DNA from: Gambelia wislizenii | Lineage: Eukaryota > Chordata > Lepidosauria > Squamata > Crotaphytidae | DNA length: 64,000 nt | Assembly (NCBI GenBank): GCA_030847615.1 | Contig: JAUMIR010000002.1 | Span: 236,673,809-236,737,808, forward strand | Reading direction: 5' to 3' | In this document: piece by piece, positions 31,580-42,540 of the stretch | Layout: every line of letters starts with the position of its first letter | Position numbering within the stretch: the first letter of the stretch is position 1 | Translations under genes and position numbers: made by a program | The notes under the pieces: model-generated | What the model was told of the DNA's origin: nothing | The model's input: the letters and a program-made list of their open reading frames with translations, nothing else | The model's database searches: none

Positions 31580-31952
31580 GAAGTCAAAGGCTTTCACAGC
31601 CAGCATCCATAGATTTTCCTTGGGTTTTTTTCCAGGCTGTGAGGCCATGTTCTGGAATAGTTTCTTTCTGACATTTCGCCTGCATCTGTGGCTGGCATCT
31701 TGGGTAGGAATGGTTGGGTAGGAGTGTATGTGGAGTTGGGGAGGATGTGTAAATTTGTGTAAGTTGATTAGTGTCTACTTGGCTAATGGTTAGTTGGTTT
31801 ACATATACTCCCCAACAGAGGTTCACAGCATATAACCCCCCCCCACTCCTACTCAACCATTCTCTGAAGATGCCAGCCACGGATGCAAGCAAAACATCAC
31901 AAAAAACGTATTCCAGAACACGGTCTCACAGCCCAGAAAAAACCAAGGAAAA
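31580..31952. mobile_element. Penelope-like element remnant, inverted terminal pair
   Basis: The left arm ('tcaaaggctttcacagccag', 'ccaggctgtgaggccatgtt', 'gcatctgtggctggcatctt') and right arm ('gaagatgccagccacggatg', 'acggtctcacagcccag', 'aaaccaaggaaaat') are the same terminal sequence in opposite orientation, meeting near 31800. No RT or endonuclease remains. It matches both ends of the element at 15763-17014. The hammerhead-like motif is degraded in both arms: the left lost CTGAAGA and the right lost GAAA. Confidence 0.85.
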
Positions 31953-31967
31953 TCAATTATCCACAGT
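31953..31967. repeat. 15-bp target-site duplication, right copy
   Basis: Identical to 31565-31579; after it the Tigger-like sequence resumes. Confidence 0.9.
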
Positions 31968-32225
31968 TGGCAATGGCGAGGGAGAGGAGGGATCTTGCCT
32001 TCCCCATCCCTTCCCCCGGAAGAGGTCCGGTCACCGCGGCGGCCATCATGGGGCTGAAGAGGCAATAGAGGAGCAGGAGGGAACTTGCCTGTCCCATCCC
32101 TTCTCCTGGGAGAACTCCTGTGGCAGCGGCAAGGTGGTGGATAGCGTTTGCTAATATCCACGGATTTCACCATCCACGGTGCAGCCTGGAACCAATCCCG
32201 TGCAGATACAGGGGTCCTACTGCAC

Positions 32226-32489
32226 AGGATTAGAGCACTGTTATTCCACTTTAACTGCCATGGGTCTGTCCTTTGGAGTCTTGGGATCGACAGTTTAGAG
32301 AGGGGTATTTCGAATTCTCGGACAGAGAATGTTTGTGTCTCACCAAACTACAAATTCCAGGATTCCATAGAACAGAACCAATGGCAGTTTGTTTGTTGGA
32401 TTTATATCCCGCCTTTCTCCCATGATGGGATTCAAGGTGGCAGTTAAAGTGGAATGATAGTGCTGGTATTCTGTACTGTGAATGGGCCC
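32226..32489. mobile_element. Palindromic hAT-like MITE (family H) with LINE-tail insert
   Basis: 'gcactgttattccactttaactgccatggg' mirrors 'ggcagttaaagtggaatgatagtgctgg' (phrases), ending 'gtgaatgggccc'. About 60 extra bases at 32383-32440 ('ttatatcccgcctttctccc') are a LINE 3'-end-like piece inserted in the right arm. Confidence 0.7.
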
Positions 32490-32697
32490 TAGTATTGCAG
32501 TAAAAGTCCTCCAGCAGCCCAGTCTGTTTTTGAGTGTGGATGCATTGTTGTCAGATTGGTCAGGTGTGCACAGTTTTGAAACTTCACCAAAAAAAAAAAT
32601 CAATTTGAAGTAAAATACACATCATAGGGGGTAGCCAAGACTTTTTTTTTTCAGTCTCAGGGAATAAGAACAAGATGGAACCTCTTCCACCATTCCT

Positions 32698-33311
32698 AGG
32701 GGTTGTCTAAACGGCAAAAATACTCCTCAGAGAATGTGAGGAGAATACAACCTGACTTAATGGTATTCCACATCATTTTGCCATATTCAGAAGGAAGGGG
32801 CCCTAAAACATCAAAAACTCCTTTACGGCTTTTCCCGGAGTTTTTAAAAAACAGCGAGTGGAATGCACATTCCTGCTTGTTCGGTCAAGCAATTTTATAT
32901 GAATCACTTTCCCATAGGAGAAGAATGCAAAGCTGGTTGGCCAGGCGAGCACAAGGGGCAGAGCTTGCTAAAAAAGCAAGCGCCCACCGCTACCATGTTG
33001 GATTTTTGCCTTAGCGAGCAAGCACTAAGGCGAGAAAACAGTGTGGGGTTTGTTTGTTTGTTTGTTTTGTTTGCTTTTCTGTTAAATCAAAAAATTGCTC
33101 TATCACACCTTGGATCTCTTTTAAAAAAAAAAAGTTTGGCGGTGGCAAATTGAGGTAAGTACGAACATGAGCAAATAGCTCGTGGCAGCCATCTTCCATG
33201 CGAAGCTTATGGGGCAAAAACACCATTAAGACAAGTCGCAGCTGCTGTGAAATGCCATTACTGCAAGGCACTCTGGATGTTGTTGCTTTTTTGCCTTGTA
33301 TAGACAAGCCC
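32698..33311. mobile_element. Non-autonomous DNA element (family M, copy 2)
   Basis: Termini 'GGGGTTGTCTAAACGGCAAAA' (first 20 bases) and 'TTGCCTTGTATAGACAAGCCC' (last 20) are inverted repeats. Colinear with 21762-22364 through 'ctcagagaatgtgaggagaat', 'gcgagcaagcactaaggcg' and 'gtcgcagctgctgtgaaatg'. Simple (TTTG)n expansion at about 33049-33070 separates the copies in length. Confidence 0.78.
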
Positions 33312-33861
33312 TTAGTCCAGCACATTACCCAGAATCCCAAGGGATTGACAGGAAGACAAAGAAAGACATTCCTGCCAATGGGTCCTACGGTCTACATTGG
33401 ATGAACAAGACCAAGACCGAGAGGGAGAAAGAGATAAAGGGGCTGATAGAGAAATGGGAGAAACTTGGAAACTGCTGGTGGGCGAAGGACAAAAGGCGAA
33501 GGAAAGTTGGGTGATACAGAGAAAGTGGGATGGGAAAGAGTACACAGGCCTGAGGTGTGGGGATTTGGCACTTCGTAAACAGAGGAGGAGGAGGAGGAGG
33601 AAGCTGTTCTGGGTGTAGTCACCAGCCTGGCAGAAGGCACAGAGGTGGGCGTGGGAGGAGGCAAAGAGGGCTGGCAGCAAATGAACCTTTTCAAGAACAG
33701 AACTGAGTGAAAAGGGGAGTGATCCAAAAGTAGAAGCATCCTTATGATGGCGTGGGGACGTTGTGTTATCATGGTGTATTGTATGGTAAAAATGTTTCTA
33801 GCCCAGCTATCTGTCCTCTCCATATGTAAATATGTAGGGAAAGCCAGCAAGAAGAGCATTA
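33312..33861. other. No gene; short (AGG)n run
   Basis: Purine-rich sequence with AGG repeats at about 33583-33601. Opposite-strand serine/leucine-rich frames of up to 189 codons are artefacts of this composition. Confidence 0.45.
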
Positions 33862-34088
33862 TACAGTGAGCTCTTGGGATCCTCTGGGGTTTGGTTCTAG
33901 CATCACCCCTCGTGGATACCAACATCCGTGGATGCTCAAGTCCCATTATATACAATGGCATAATAAAATGGTGTACCTTATATAAAATGGCAAAATCGAG
34001 ATTTGCTTCTTGGAATTTGTTTTTTTTGGGGGGGGGATATATTCAAGCCGTGGATGGTGGAATCCATGGATACGGAGGGCCAACTGTA
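33862..34088 (+). mobile_element. Tigger-like MITE (family A)
   Basis: Ends 'TACAGTGAGCTCTTGGGATC' and 'GATACGGAGGGCCAACTGTA'. Interior 'gtggatgctcaagtcccatt', 'cttatataaaatggcaaa' and 'caagccgtggatggtgg' as in the other family A copies. Confidence 0.85.
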
Positions 34089-35271
34089 ATGTCAAAAGGA
34101 ATGAAATTGTTCCTCCAGATTGCAGGGATGAGGGGTTGGTGAAAATAGCCAGCGACAAGTCTTGAGGGAGATCCTGAATTGAATTCAGAGAATGGGGTCA
34201 TCAAATGGCGACCCAGAACTTCTAAACCATGAAACACTATAGGAGTATACTATATATGATCTGAGTGATGTTAAAAATAATGCTGATTATGTGTTTACTC
34301 TTATTTGTATCCAGAACTTCTAACACTTAACTTTAAGCACAGCTGTAAAACTGGAGGTGGTGAAAATGTGGCTGCTGCCACCTGTTCTTTTGGTGATCTT
34401 TTTGTTCCCCCCTTACACATTTGCCCAACTGCAAAAGGGCATGGGAAAGAACAGATGAAAGATTTGGCAGCTATGTGATCTCTGTTATTATTGTTATTGT
34501 TATGCCTTTTCCCGCAGTTCAGGACTCAGGGTGGCCTTCAACAGTTAAACATAGATAAAAATTCACAGTATACAAAAGTTAAAAAGTAATTAAACTATCA
34601 AATGATTAAAAACAGTTTTAAAAGATAAAACCTTAAAAACAACCGATTTTTAAAAATCGAGTATGTCATACAGGTTCATTACATACTAAAAACTTGATTC
34701 TCAAAGGCTTTTTGGAACAATAAGGTATTCAACTGCCTGCAAAATGACTATAAGGAGGATGTCCCATCTGTCGAGTCAAGGAGGGGAGTCCCAGGACCAG
34801 GGAGCAGCCACCAAGAAGGCCCTCCAGTGATTCCAGCAGATGTATCTGTAAAGATAGAGGAACAAAGAGAAGGGGATTTCAAAACACAGGCAGGTTCATT
34901 TGGGAGAATATGGGCCTAATGTGACTACAGGTGCCCCAATGTGTCCAAAGAATGACATAATTCTTTCCAAATGTGATGCTCCAGAATCATGCTCCACAGC
35001 ACACCGGTATATTATGCACATTGGAGAGGACAATTATGTCTTTGGACAATAAGTTCGTTTGTATTATAACTATTCAAGGACTCTGGAGTCCTTTGGGTGT
35101 TAATTGGTATTTATTCATTTTGCTTATATTGTACCTTTCTACTCAGTGTGGATGACAATAAAAAAAATATAGATTAAAAACAGAATCTTACTTAAAAATA
35201 TAAAAACAAATGAATTTAAAAAAACCTATAAAAAGAAATGCATTTTTAAATTTAAATTTGTGGGGTTTAAA
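34089..35271. other. LINE-like 3' tail at 34484-34640, otherwise unrecognised
   Basis: 'tatgccttttcccgcagttc', 'actcagggtggccttcaac' and 'taaaaattcacagtatacaa' look like the 3' end of a CR1/L2-type LINE. A second tail-like stretch ('ttatattgtacctttctactc') is at about 35112-35180. No gene recognised. Confidence 0.45.
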
Positions 35272-35425
35272 GTGCTTGTTGTTTTTGTGTGCCTTCAAGT
35301 TGTTTCTGGCTTGTGGAAACTCTAAGGTATCACAGGATTTTCCTGGCAAGATTTGTTCAGAGTAGGTTTGCCCTTGCCTTCCTCTGAGGCTGAGAGAGTG
35401 TGACTTGTGCAAGGTCACTGGTGGA
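35272..35425 (-). mobile_element. Sauria-type SINE, 5' truncated
   Basis: Antisense tail and body: 'tgtgccttcaagttgtttctgg', 'ttggcaag'-type block as 'ctggcaagatttgttcagag', 'gaggctgagagagtgtgac', 'caaggtcactggtgg'. The tRNA-derived head is missing. Confidence 0.85.
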
Positions 35426-37332
35426 CAGTTTTAAGCCTCTTAGTTTTATGTTTATATTTAGATTTTAAGTTGTTTGATCACACTGAGTTTTTAATTTTTA
35501 GAGATACCATCTGGAAATCCTTTCTGGATTGAATGCATAGTATCTTTTTTATATTTAAAAAAAACACCATAAAACAAGACACAAGCAGTTTGAAATCCCT
35601 TCAGCAACACAGATGCTTAAATCTCAAAGACCTGTCTAAGACAGAGGGACAGGAAAGAAAAGGGCTGATTTAAGACACCCTTAGCAGAGTCTTCCTGAGG
35701 CTAGGAGCAGCCACTGAGAAGTAGTTGTGTGTTTCACTTTGGCACTTTCTCACTTTCTCCCCCTCTCTGTCTCCTCCCACATGCTTTTACATAATATGCA
35801 CACATATTCTTCTATGGTCATTTTTGTTAGTTGCTTTCTTTATTTTGAGGTAGGGGTATCCCCTTTCCCTCATTCCAATAGTCTTCCATTCAAAGAAGCT
35901 GATTGCTGTTTACATATACCCAGCCAGAGGAACAATGCAAAATTATGTGCTTTCAGCCCATTCACAGGGTCTCTTCTTTTTAGTAGTAGTAATAATATAA
36001 TGGTGGTAATAATAATAATAATAATAATAATATAAATAAATAATACATTTCACTACTTTGCAATGTATTGTAATCACTTTACATTCCATGGCTTGCCTGA
36101 CATTGTACCCTGTTGAACATGCTGGCAAGTGTGCTTTGTAACATGCCATGTGCTAACATTAACTGGCACTTGGGTCCCATCCAAATACACCATATGTGCT
36201 CTGTGTTGCAGTCTCTAATGCTGCATGATGACTGTGTTGCAGTGTGTTGCCTTGTACACATCCATAAGGATCATTCACCTTGGAAGTTGCCTTCTGATGA
36301 AACATGCAACAGCACTTGGAATGCATGCTTTCTCATTTGTCCCATGTTGAAAGCTCCGTGGTGTTAGTTTGCTTTTATTTTGAGTCTGTGGAATTTACAT
36401 TCTGTCCTGTAAAGCTGGAAGATCATGGAGGACAGGATTTGTATGGAAAGCCATTAGACCAATTTGCAGAGAAAACGCCATTGCTTTCTTTGACATTGGG
36501 GAGTGGGCGTGTGTGTGTCTGGAATTTTGACGTGGGCAACAAACAAACAAAATGGCAATGAAAACAAAGGGGAAAACCCATGTGGACCTTTTTGGAGTGA
36601 ATAACCTTGTCCTGCTATGTATTACATTGTGTGTGATGACCAACACCGTCATTCAGTACACAGTATTGTGCAGTGGTGTTTTACAAAATGTGGGCATCCA
36701 TTCTGTGTACATATTTATTTTCTTCATTTATATCCCATTCTGGGATTTCAAAACAATCTCCCATGGATGCACTACATAGATGCACTACATCTAGACCTGC
36801 TAGGCTTCAGCAGGGTAGTGCATTATGTGCTTTCAGACCATTGCTTAGGACCCTCATCTAGGGGAGAGACCCTAGTGAACACACTGTGAGAGCTTTCCGA
36901 GTAACTGCACAGCATCCTGAGCTGTAAAGATGCAAACAACAGCCACTGTCCTGGTGATAGTTTTGGCTCTGTGAGATATAATTCATGGGGTGTCATTTTG
37001 TGTTCTTGGGATACTAAAATTGACTTACTTGGTATGGGTACATATGGTTTCCCTGGAGATTTTCTTTTTATCTGTTTCAGGAATGATATTACTGTGAATG
37101 CTCAACATTTGGTAAGTGAGGCTACTTGTATGTGAATGTTGACATTTCGAGATGAATTTCTGCGGATGCTCCCAAACTCAGGAAATACACTGGTGAGTGT
37201 TGACAATCAGTTACATGTGGTTTTCATTATCCATTAGTGGATGTCCAACAAGTAGGAAAATGTGTGACCAGATAATTAGAGTTGAGGTCTCGAGTGTTTC
37301 AAGGCAGGAATAAGGGACCCATGCGCCTCTAA
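35426..37332. other. No gene; (AAT)n run at 36006-36046
   Basis: AT-rich sequence with an AAT/AAAT microsatellite at 36006-36046 and a LINE-like tail at about 36712-36765. No coding sequence recognised. Confidence 0.45.
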
Positions 37333-37430
37333 GTGTTGCTGGGCTACAACTCCCATTGTCCATGATCATTGATCAGGCTTGATGGGGCTGATACAGCAAC
37401 ATCTAGAAGGCCAGAGGTTTTATACTCCTA
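37333..37430. mobile_element. Palindromic hAT-like MITE (family P), diverged
   Basis: 'gttgctgggctacaactcccattgtcc' (phrase) and 'gggctgatacagcaacatctagaaggcc' keep the family P centre and right arm. Confidence 0.55.
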
Positions 37431-37914
37431 GAGTAAAGCATTTAGCTCTTCTGTTCTAGTGACGTTAAGTGCTTATTAAGTGTGCTGAACTCTGTTGAAT
37501 TGTGTCCAAAGTGTTCCATTTTTGCAGATCATTCTTTTCAATGTTCCTCATGCTTTATGGCAAGATCATGCCCATATGTTATCACTTGTTACTACTTCAT
37601 TGTCCATGTAGCCAAGGTTGTTTCATTTTCATTTCATTTTTGTCAAGAAGTTGGAGTATGCATCCTCCTTCTAAAGAAGGGGCTGGGCACCTCGGGAGGG
37701 CCAAAGAACCTCTTTTCAACCACCCAGGCCCATCACAGGCTCACTAGCACCATCACTTAAACTAGAAATGACCAGTAGTCCACTTCCATTTTCAAAAAAT
37801 ATTATTAAAACTTTTTTAAAAAACAAGGTTTATATGGGTTGTATGCCTTGGTTTAAAGAAGGAATTTGACTTCCTGGAGCAAGATTCTCTACATATAACC
37901 AATACATATGCATA
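37431..37914. other. No recognised feature
   Basis: Nothing recognised. Confidence 0.4.
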
Positions 37915-38153
37915 TATGGGTCAACCCCCTTATCTGCAGAGGATATGTTCCTAGACATACACACACACAACCCGTGGATACCTGAAGCCGTGGATAATAA
38001 GGAACCCTATTATTTCCATTGAGAAGAATGCTGGAAGTTGACCATAGAATCACACTGGAGGACCTAGAAATGCCTAGAGAGAACATATATTTTTGGATGT
38101 GGATAAGTGAAACCATGGATACTAAATCCATGGATTTGGGGGGTCAACTTGTA
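37915..38153. mobile_element. Tigger-like MITE (family B, short form)
   Basis: Ends 'TATGGGTCAACCCCCTTATC' and 'TTTGGGGGGTCAACTTGTA'. Interior 'gaccatagaatcacactgga', 'ggacctagaaatgcctagag' and 'gtggataagtgaaaccatgg' as in other family B copies. Confidence 0.8.
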
Positions 38154-38179
38154 CGTATACACATACATATACATATTTA

Positions 38180-38370
38180 TTGTTGTTGTGTGCCTTCAAA
38201 TCATTTCCAACTTACAGTGACCCTAAGGCGAACCTACCACAGGTTTCTGAGGCTGAGAGTTTGTAACTTGCCCAAGGTCACCCAGTGGGTTTTCATGGTC
38301 AAGCAGGGATTCGAACCCTAGTCTCTGGAGTTGTAGTTCAACACTCAAGCCACTGCGCCACACTGGCTCC
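38180..38370 (-). mobile_element. Sauria-type SINE with internal deletion
   Basis: Antisense order: tail 'tgttgttgtgtgccttcaaa', 'gaccctaaggcgaacctacc', then directly 'ttctgaggctgagag', 'caaggtcacccagtgggttt', B-box-like 'gcagggattcgaaccctag' and head 'ccactgcgccacactggctc'. The 'ttggcaagatttgttcag' block is missing. Both flanks carry 'tatacatatacatat', compatible with insertion into a TA-rich repeat with target duplication. Confidence 0.88.
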
Positions 38371-38534
38371 TGCATATACGTATACATATACATATATTTA
38401 TTCAGGAGTTCTGGCAGCTGCAAAAACAAATAGGAGTCAAGTGTGTTGCCCATTCCTAATATAAAGGATAAATTTACAATTGATATCCAAAAATACTAAA
38501 ACTCATCCACACTTGCCATAATGATCTAAATCAT

Positions 38535-38652
38535 ATTGTTAATCTCAACTAGAATAGATCCATTGAATCAATGGAGTTTACCCACATGTTGACTCACCAT
38601 CCAGCAATTGATTCATTGGCTCTACTCCAGTCAGGACTAACCAGTAGGATGC
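38535..38652. mobile_element. Short mariner-like palindromic MITE (family Q)
   Basis: 'ctcaactagaatagatccattgaatcaatgg' (phrase) faces 'attgattcattggctctactccagtcaggactaacc' (phrase). Diverged relative of 39316-39423. Confidence 0.6.
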
Positions 38653-38785
38653 AGGCAAGTGTATTTTCCACATCCTCATGATGATATAGCAAGGTCCCAT
38701 GGTAAGTCACAAAATGCTCTCAGGGGACTCTTACACTGTGAGGTGTAGTTGTAGTCGGGCTTAGCTGCAGCAGTAACCATGCACC

Positions 38786-39540
38786 TTGTTATTATTGTGT
38801 TCCAGGTGCGGGAGCTCAGATGCGCGCACACACCACCCCTGCTTAGAACTGCTTTTCCATTCAGTTCAGCCGAGAGAGCCGATTTATGTGCATATTCCTT
38901 TGCACACATGGAATGCTCCTTTCCATGGAGCAGAATGGAGACACCAAGCACATGCTGTAAATGAAAGATCTGCCAGCTCTTCTGAATGCACAGGGACCCT
39001 CCAGTGTCTACCAATGCAGACTCTAAGTCAACCAGAAGTCTCCTTCAGGTGCCCTTGCCAAATGAGTCAAAGCAGTTGGCTACAAGACAAAGGGCCTTGT
39101 CATTGGTGGCACCCTCTCTGTGGAATGCCCTCCCTGAGAGTCTCGCCTGGCACCTACATTATGATATTTTCAGTGCCAGGTGGAAGGCTTTTTATTGTTC
39201 CAGGCTTTTCAAGTACTGTCTTTTCATGTGTTTAGAATTTATCACTTTAATTTTGCTGTTAGATTTTATATGCTACATGCTACTTCTTGCTTCAGGTTTT
39301 ATTGGCCTTAATCTACCTGTTAGTGCTAACTAGAGTAGATGGATTGAATCAATGAGAATTGTAAGTCAACATGTATGCAAGTTCTATTGATTCAATGGGT
39401 TTTCTCTAGTTGGGACTAGCAGGTACATTGAGGCCATAATGTGGTGCTTGTATCATTGTTTATAATTTTGTATGTTATGATTTAATTACTGGTATACCAC
39501 CCTGGTTATTGGGAAGTTTAATGTTTAACAAATAAATAAA
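38786..39540 (+). mobile_element. CR1/L2-type LINE 3' end with nested MITE
   Basis: The frame 38986-39333 contains 'RQRALSLVAPSLWNALPESL' and 'FSARWKAFYCSRLFKY', the usual last block of CR1/L2-type ORF2 proteins (…ALWNSLP…FR…LKT…LF). The 3' UTR 'gataccaccctggttattgggaag'-type end (as 'ggtataccaccctggttatt') leads to an AAATA-type tail at 39528-39541. Family Q MITE 39316-39423 is inserted in the UTR. Confidence 0.65.
39316..39423. mobile_element. Mariner-like palindromic MITE (family Q) with TA duplication
   Basis: Arms 'CCTGTTAGTGCTAACTAGAG' and 'CTCTAGTTGGGACTAGCAGG' are inverted repeats. The element is bracketed by TA (39314-39315 and 39424-39425), the Tc1/mariner target. About 108 bases, best-preserved copy of the family. 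Confidence 0.75.
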
Positions 39541-39819
39541 TAAGTGGATAAAATATCTAATTTGAGAGAGCTCCAGTTCTTCCTACACAGTCAGAGATAG
39601 TGGTAGAATAGCTGGATTAGAAAGCTGTAAACATCCATCAAGAAAAGAAAAGGAAAACTAAAGGAAAACAAGCTAGGAACAGGTAAGCAGACTAGACAGA
39701 ATGTTCAGTTCTTCTCTTGAGACAGAGGGCTGCCTTAGATGACCTTTGGGGCTTCCACCAATGTAATCATTCTACAAAACCAAAGAAGCCAGTTTGCAAA
39801 TCTGTCACTCGCCACATCC

Positions 39820-40053
39820 CTTGTTGTGTGCCTTCGAGTCATTTCTGACTTATGGTAACCCTAGGCAAACCTATCATGGGTTTTTTTTGGCAAGATTTGT
39901 TCAGAGGGGATTTGCTGTTGCTTTTCCCTGAGGCTGAGAGAGTATGACTTGCCCAAGATCATCCTGGGGGTTTCCGTGGCTGAGTAGGAATTTGAATCCT
40001 GGCCTCCCAGAGTCTTGGTCCAATGCTCAAACCACTGTGCTATGCTGGCTCCC
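39820..40053 (-). mobile_element. Sauria-type SINE, near full length
   Basis: Antisense: 'ttgttgtgtgccttcgagtc', 'cttatggtaaccctaggc', 'ttggcaagatttgttcagag', 'gctgagagagtatgacttgc', B-box-like 'aggaatttgaatcctggcc', head 'ccactgtgctatgctggctc'. It is followed upstream by the shared module at 40054-40205. Confidence 0.9.
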
Positions 40054-40205
40054 TGTCTTACCCTAAATAAAACCTCTCCAATATTTCTCTGTCTTTTGAA
40101 TGGCGCCGCCATGGCCATTTGCCTCCTTGTTGCTATCGCTATCACTACTGCCATTGTAGTGCACCAGCAGAATTCGTGATAGCAACAACAGCAATGATGA
40201 TGACA
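40054..40205 (-). repeat. 5' module shared with the SINE locus at 9.5 kb
   Basis: Minus strand: 'ctattgtcatcatcattgctg', 'gtagtgatagcgatagcaac', 'ggaggcaaatggccatggc', 'gaggttttatttagggtaag'. Colinear with 9511-9676, including the junction to the SINE head. Confidence 0.7.
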
Positions 40206-40560
40206 ATAGCTGGCTCTCACCACAGCAAGTCCCTATGTAAGTATTAAATGTGGAATAAACTGCGAGCCAAGGCAGACTCTTTCACCATGGATTCATGTTT
40301 CTTTCCAACTCCCTGTTCCCCTTCTCATAGTCTTTGAACTGTGACTTACTAAAGTATGTGCTGTTTGGTGGCCATATAGTCCATCTTCTCAATTTAATTG
40401 CCAGCATTTGAAAACCAGAAATAAATATTTTAAAACACTGTAAAACAAAACTCCCCGTTGCATCTTGGAGGAGAAACAAATTGCAGCCACCAGATGTCTT
40501 TCTTTTACAAGGAAGGAAGGGATGCGGAGGTGGAGAAAACCCAAGCAGGAATCTTGGTTT
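40206..40560. other. No recognised feature
   Basis: Nothing recognised. Confidence 0.4.
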
Positions 40561-40768
40561 GCAGGGCTGGTTTAAGGGCACTGAAGCACCTGCAGCCACA
40601 GGGGGGGCCCTGTCATTGCGGGGGGGCGTAGTAACCTTCCTGCAAAAACATTATTACTAATAATATCCTGTACTGTGAATAGGTTAGGTTAGGTTCTGAG
40701 ATAAACATATGGGCCCCCCAAAATAAAGCGTTGCAGGCCCCCCCCAAAATTCCTTAAACCGGTCCTGC
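40561..40768. mobile_element. Short inverted-repeat MITE
   Basis: Ends 'GCAGGGCTGGTTTAAGG' and 'CCTTAAACCGGTCCTGC' are inverted repeats of 17 bases with two or three mismatches. The interior has 'ggggggggcc'-type C/G runs and 'ggttaggttaggttctgag'. No matching 8-bp duplication was seen. Confidence 0.65.
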
Positions 40769-41659
40769 AGCTGGGAAACCCCTCAGTAGCAGCCCAGCTG
40801 TTCTTTGCTGGAGTGAGGCAGGGCCCAGAGCTGCAGATGAGCACTGTTCCTGGTGCTGAAATCTTGCCGCAAGGGCAATTCCTGGAAATGCTGCGTAGAG
40901 GACACCAAGCCAATGGGAGGCCCACAGCTCTCAACCAAACCAAAAGCACTCCAAATCCAGAAAGGACAGTGCTTCTAACCAACTAATAAAACAGAGAAAA
41001 TGACACAGGGGGGTTTCCCCACACCCTTCTTTCTTAGAAAAGCACTTAGAGCAGATTGTGCTCCATTAAACATCTTCAGGGTGGTTTGAAACATGGTGTG
41101 TGTGGGTGGATTTCCCTCTTCTCTTTCAAAGAGCATTTGAAAAGCGGAGATGATTATAATCCCCTGTAATGATTGTGAATCTCTTAATCCTTGGACTAAA
41201 AAAAAAAATATCCAAAGTGACATAAGCCCTCTAAGGTAGGTCTGGAAATACGTCTGCAAAAGTTGTCACCAAACTAGCTCATACCTAAAAGCTGCTATCT
41301 TACTTGCTCACATATTCCCATATGAATCAGTCATTGTGTAAAGAGGGAAAAGCCCAGAATCTCAGTAATATTTCTCTACATAGTCACCTAGAGCAGTGCT
41401 TCTCTATCTGATGTGGGGGAACAGCAATTTTTCTCCAATGTGCTAGGACTAGTATCATATTTCTGCCCATTAGGTACAACTATGTAAAACTTGAGACTGG
41501 CATTGGTCAAGGAATTAATGTGCATCACAGGTAACTAAATTCTATGCATGCTTTCCTGGGTGCAAATCCCATTCACCTTTATGGACCATTTCTGAGCAAG
41601 AATTGCAGTATAAGTGATTTTTTATAAGCCTGTCTTGAAACAGGTACCTATGCTGCTGA
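40769..41659. other. No recognised feature
   Basis: About 0.9 kb; reading frames of up to 97 codons are not recognisable. Confidence 0.4.
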
Positions 41660-41860
41660 CACACTGCAGAAATAATCCAGTTTGATATGGCTTTAACTGC
41701 CATGGCTCAATGCTATGGAATTTTGGGATTTGTAGTTTTGTGATATATTTAGCCTCTTTCAGGGAGCTCTGGTACTGCAACAAACTACAAATCCCAGAAT
41801 TCCATAGGATAGAACCATGATAGTTAAAGCAGTGTCAATCTGCATTATTTCTGCAGTGTG
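41660..41860. mobile_element. Palindromic hAT-like MITE (family R)
   Basis: Arms 'CACACTGCAGAAATAATCC' and 'GCATTATTTCTGCAGTGTG' are inverted. Inner arms 'gctatggaattttgggatttgtagttt' and 'aaactacaaatcccagaattccataggat' also pair (phrases). Well preserved. Confidence 0.82.
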
Positions 41861-42540
41861 GCAGTAGCCCTAATTTCATTAATAGCAGCCTCTCTGAACT
41901 CTATTGCTCTTGTTTTGGTCAGGATGGGCAAAATGTAGACTGCACCCTTACCAACAGTCCATTTTTCTAGTTAGTGGTAGACAACCCAAAACTTGCTTGT
42001 TACTAGGATGAAAAGCTGGATTCTGTAGATTTTGGCTTTAGCCAGCAAGGTACTGGTCAAGTGAGTCTGAACACTCAGGATCATATTGTTTCTTCATTTA
42101 TTCAAGTATATTGAAACCTGTTTTTTAGAACTATGTTCTGTGATGTACAAAAAAGGGGTTAAACAAACACAGTAGTGAACTCTAGAAGAAAAACCACACA
42201 CAATACTTTGAAAAAGTTGCTCTATACACAGAAACTATTGGTGGTCTCAAAGGACAGCAGTGAAGAAAAATATCTTTAAGCTTTAGCTGTACTGAAGGAG
42301 CAATTTAGAAAGAGCAGTTATTGGAAGGTCATTCTAGGATTTGAGGGTCATGACTGAGAAAGACCTGTCTCTCATGCATTCCAACATAACTGAACTGAAG
42401 GTGATCTTAGTATGTAAGCAGGGTTATATAGGTGAAGGCCATCCTTCAGATAACCTAGTCCCAAGCCATCTAAGGCTTTAAGACCAGTACTTTGCATTGG
42501 TCCAGAAACCTATTCATAGCTAAAAAGAGACTACTTACAC
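41861..42540. other. No recognised feature
   Basis: Nothing recognised. Confidence 0.4.

Larger units (their letters stand above)
31523..32224. mobile_element. Tigger-like MITE (family D) split by a Penelope-like insertion
   Basis: Ends 'TACAGTAGCACCCCCGTATC' and 'ACAGGGGTCCTACTGCA' are inverted repeats. Family phrases 'gattcaattatccacagt' and 'ccacggatttcaccatccacgg' lie inside. The original element of about 315 bases is interrupted at 31580-31952. Confidence 0.8.

Noticed and set aside
33392..33961. A 189-codon serine/leucine-rich minus-strand frame
   Set aside because: Arises from purine-rich (AGG)n-like composition and the adjoining Tigger-like element; no recognisable domain.
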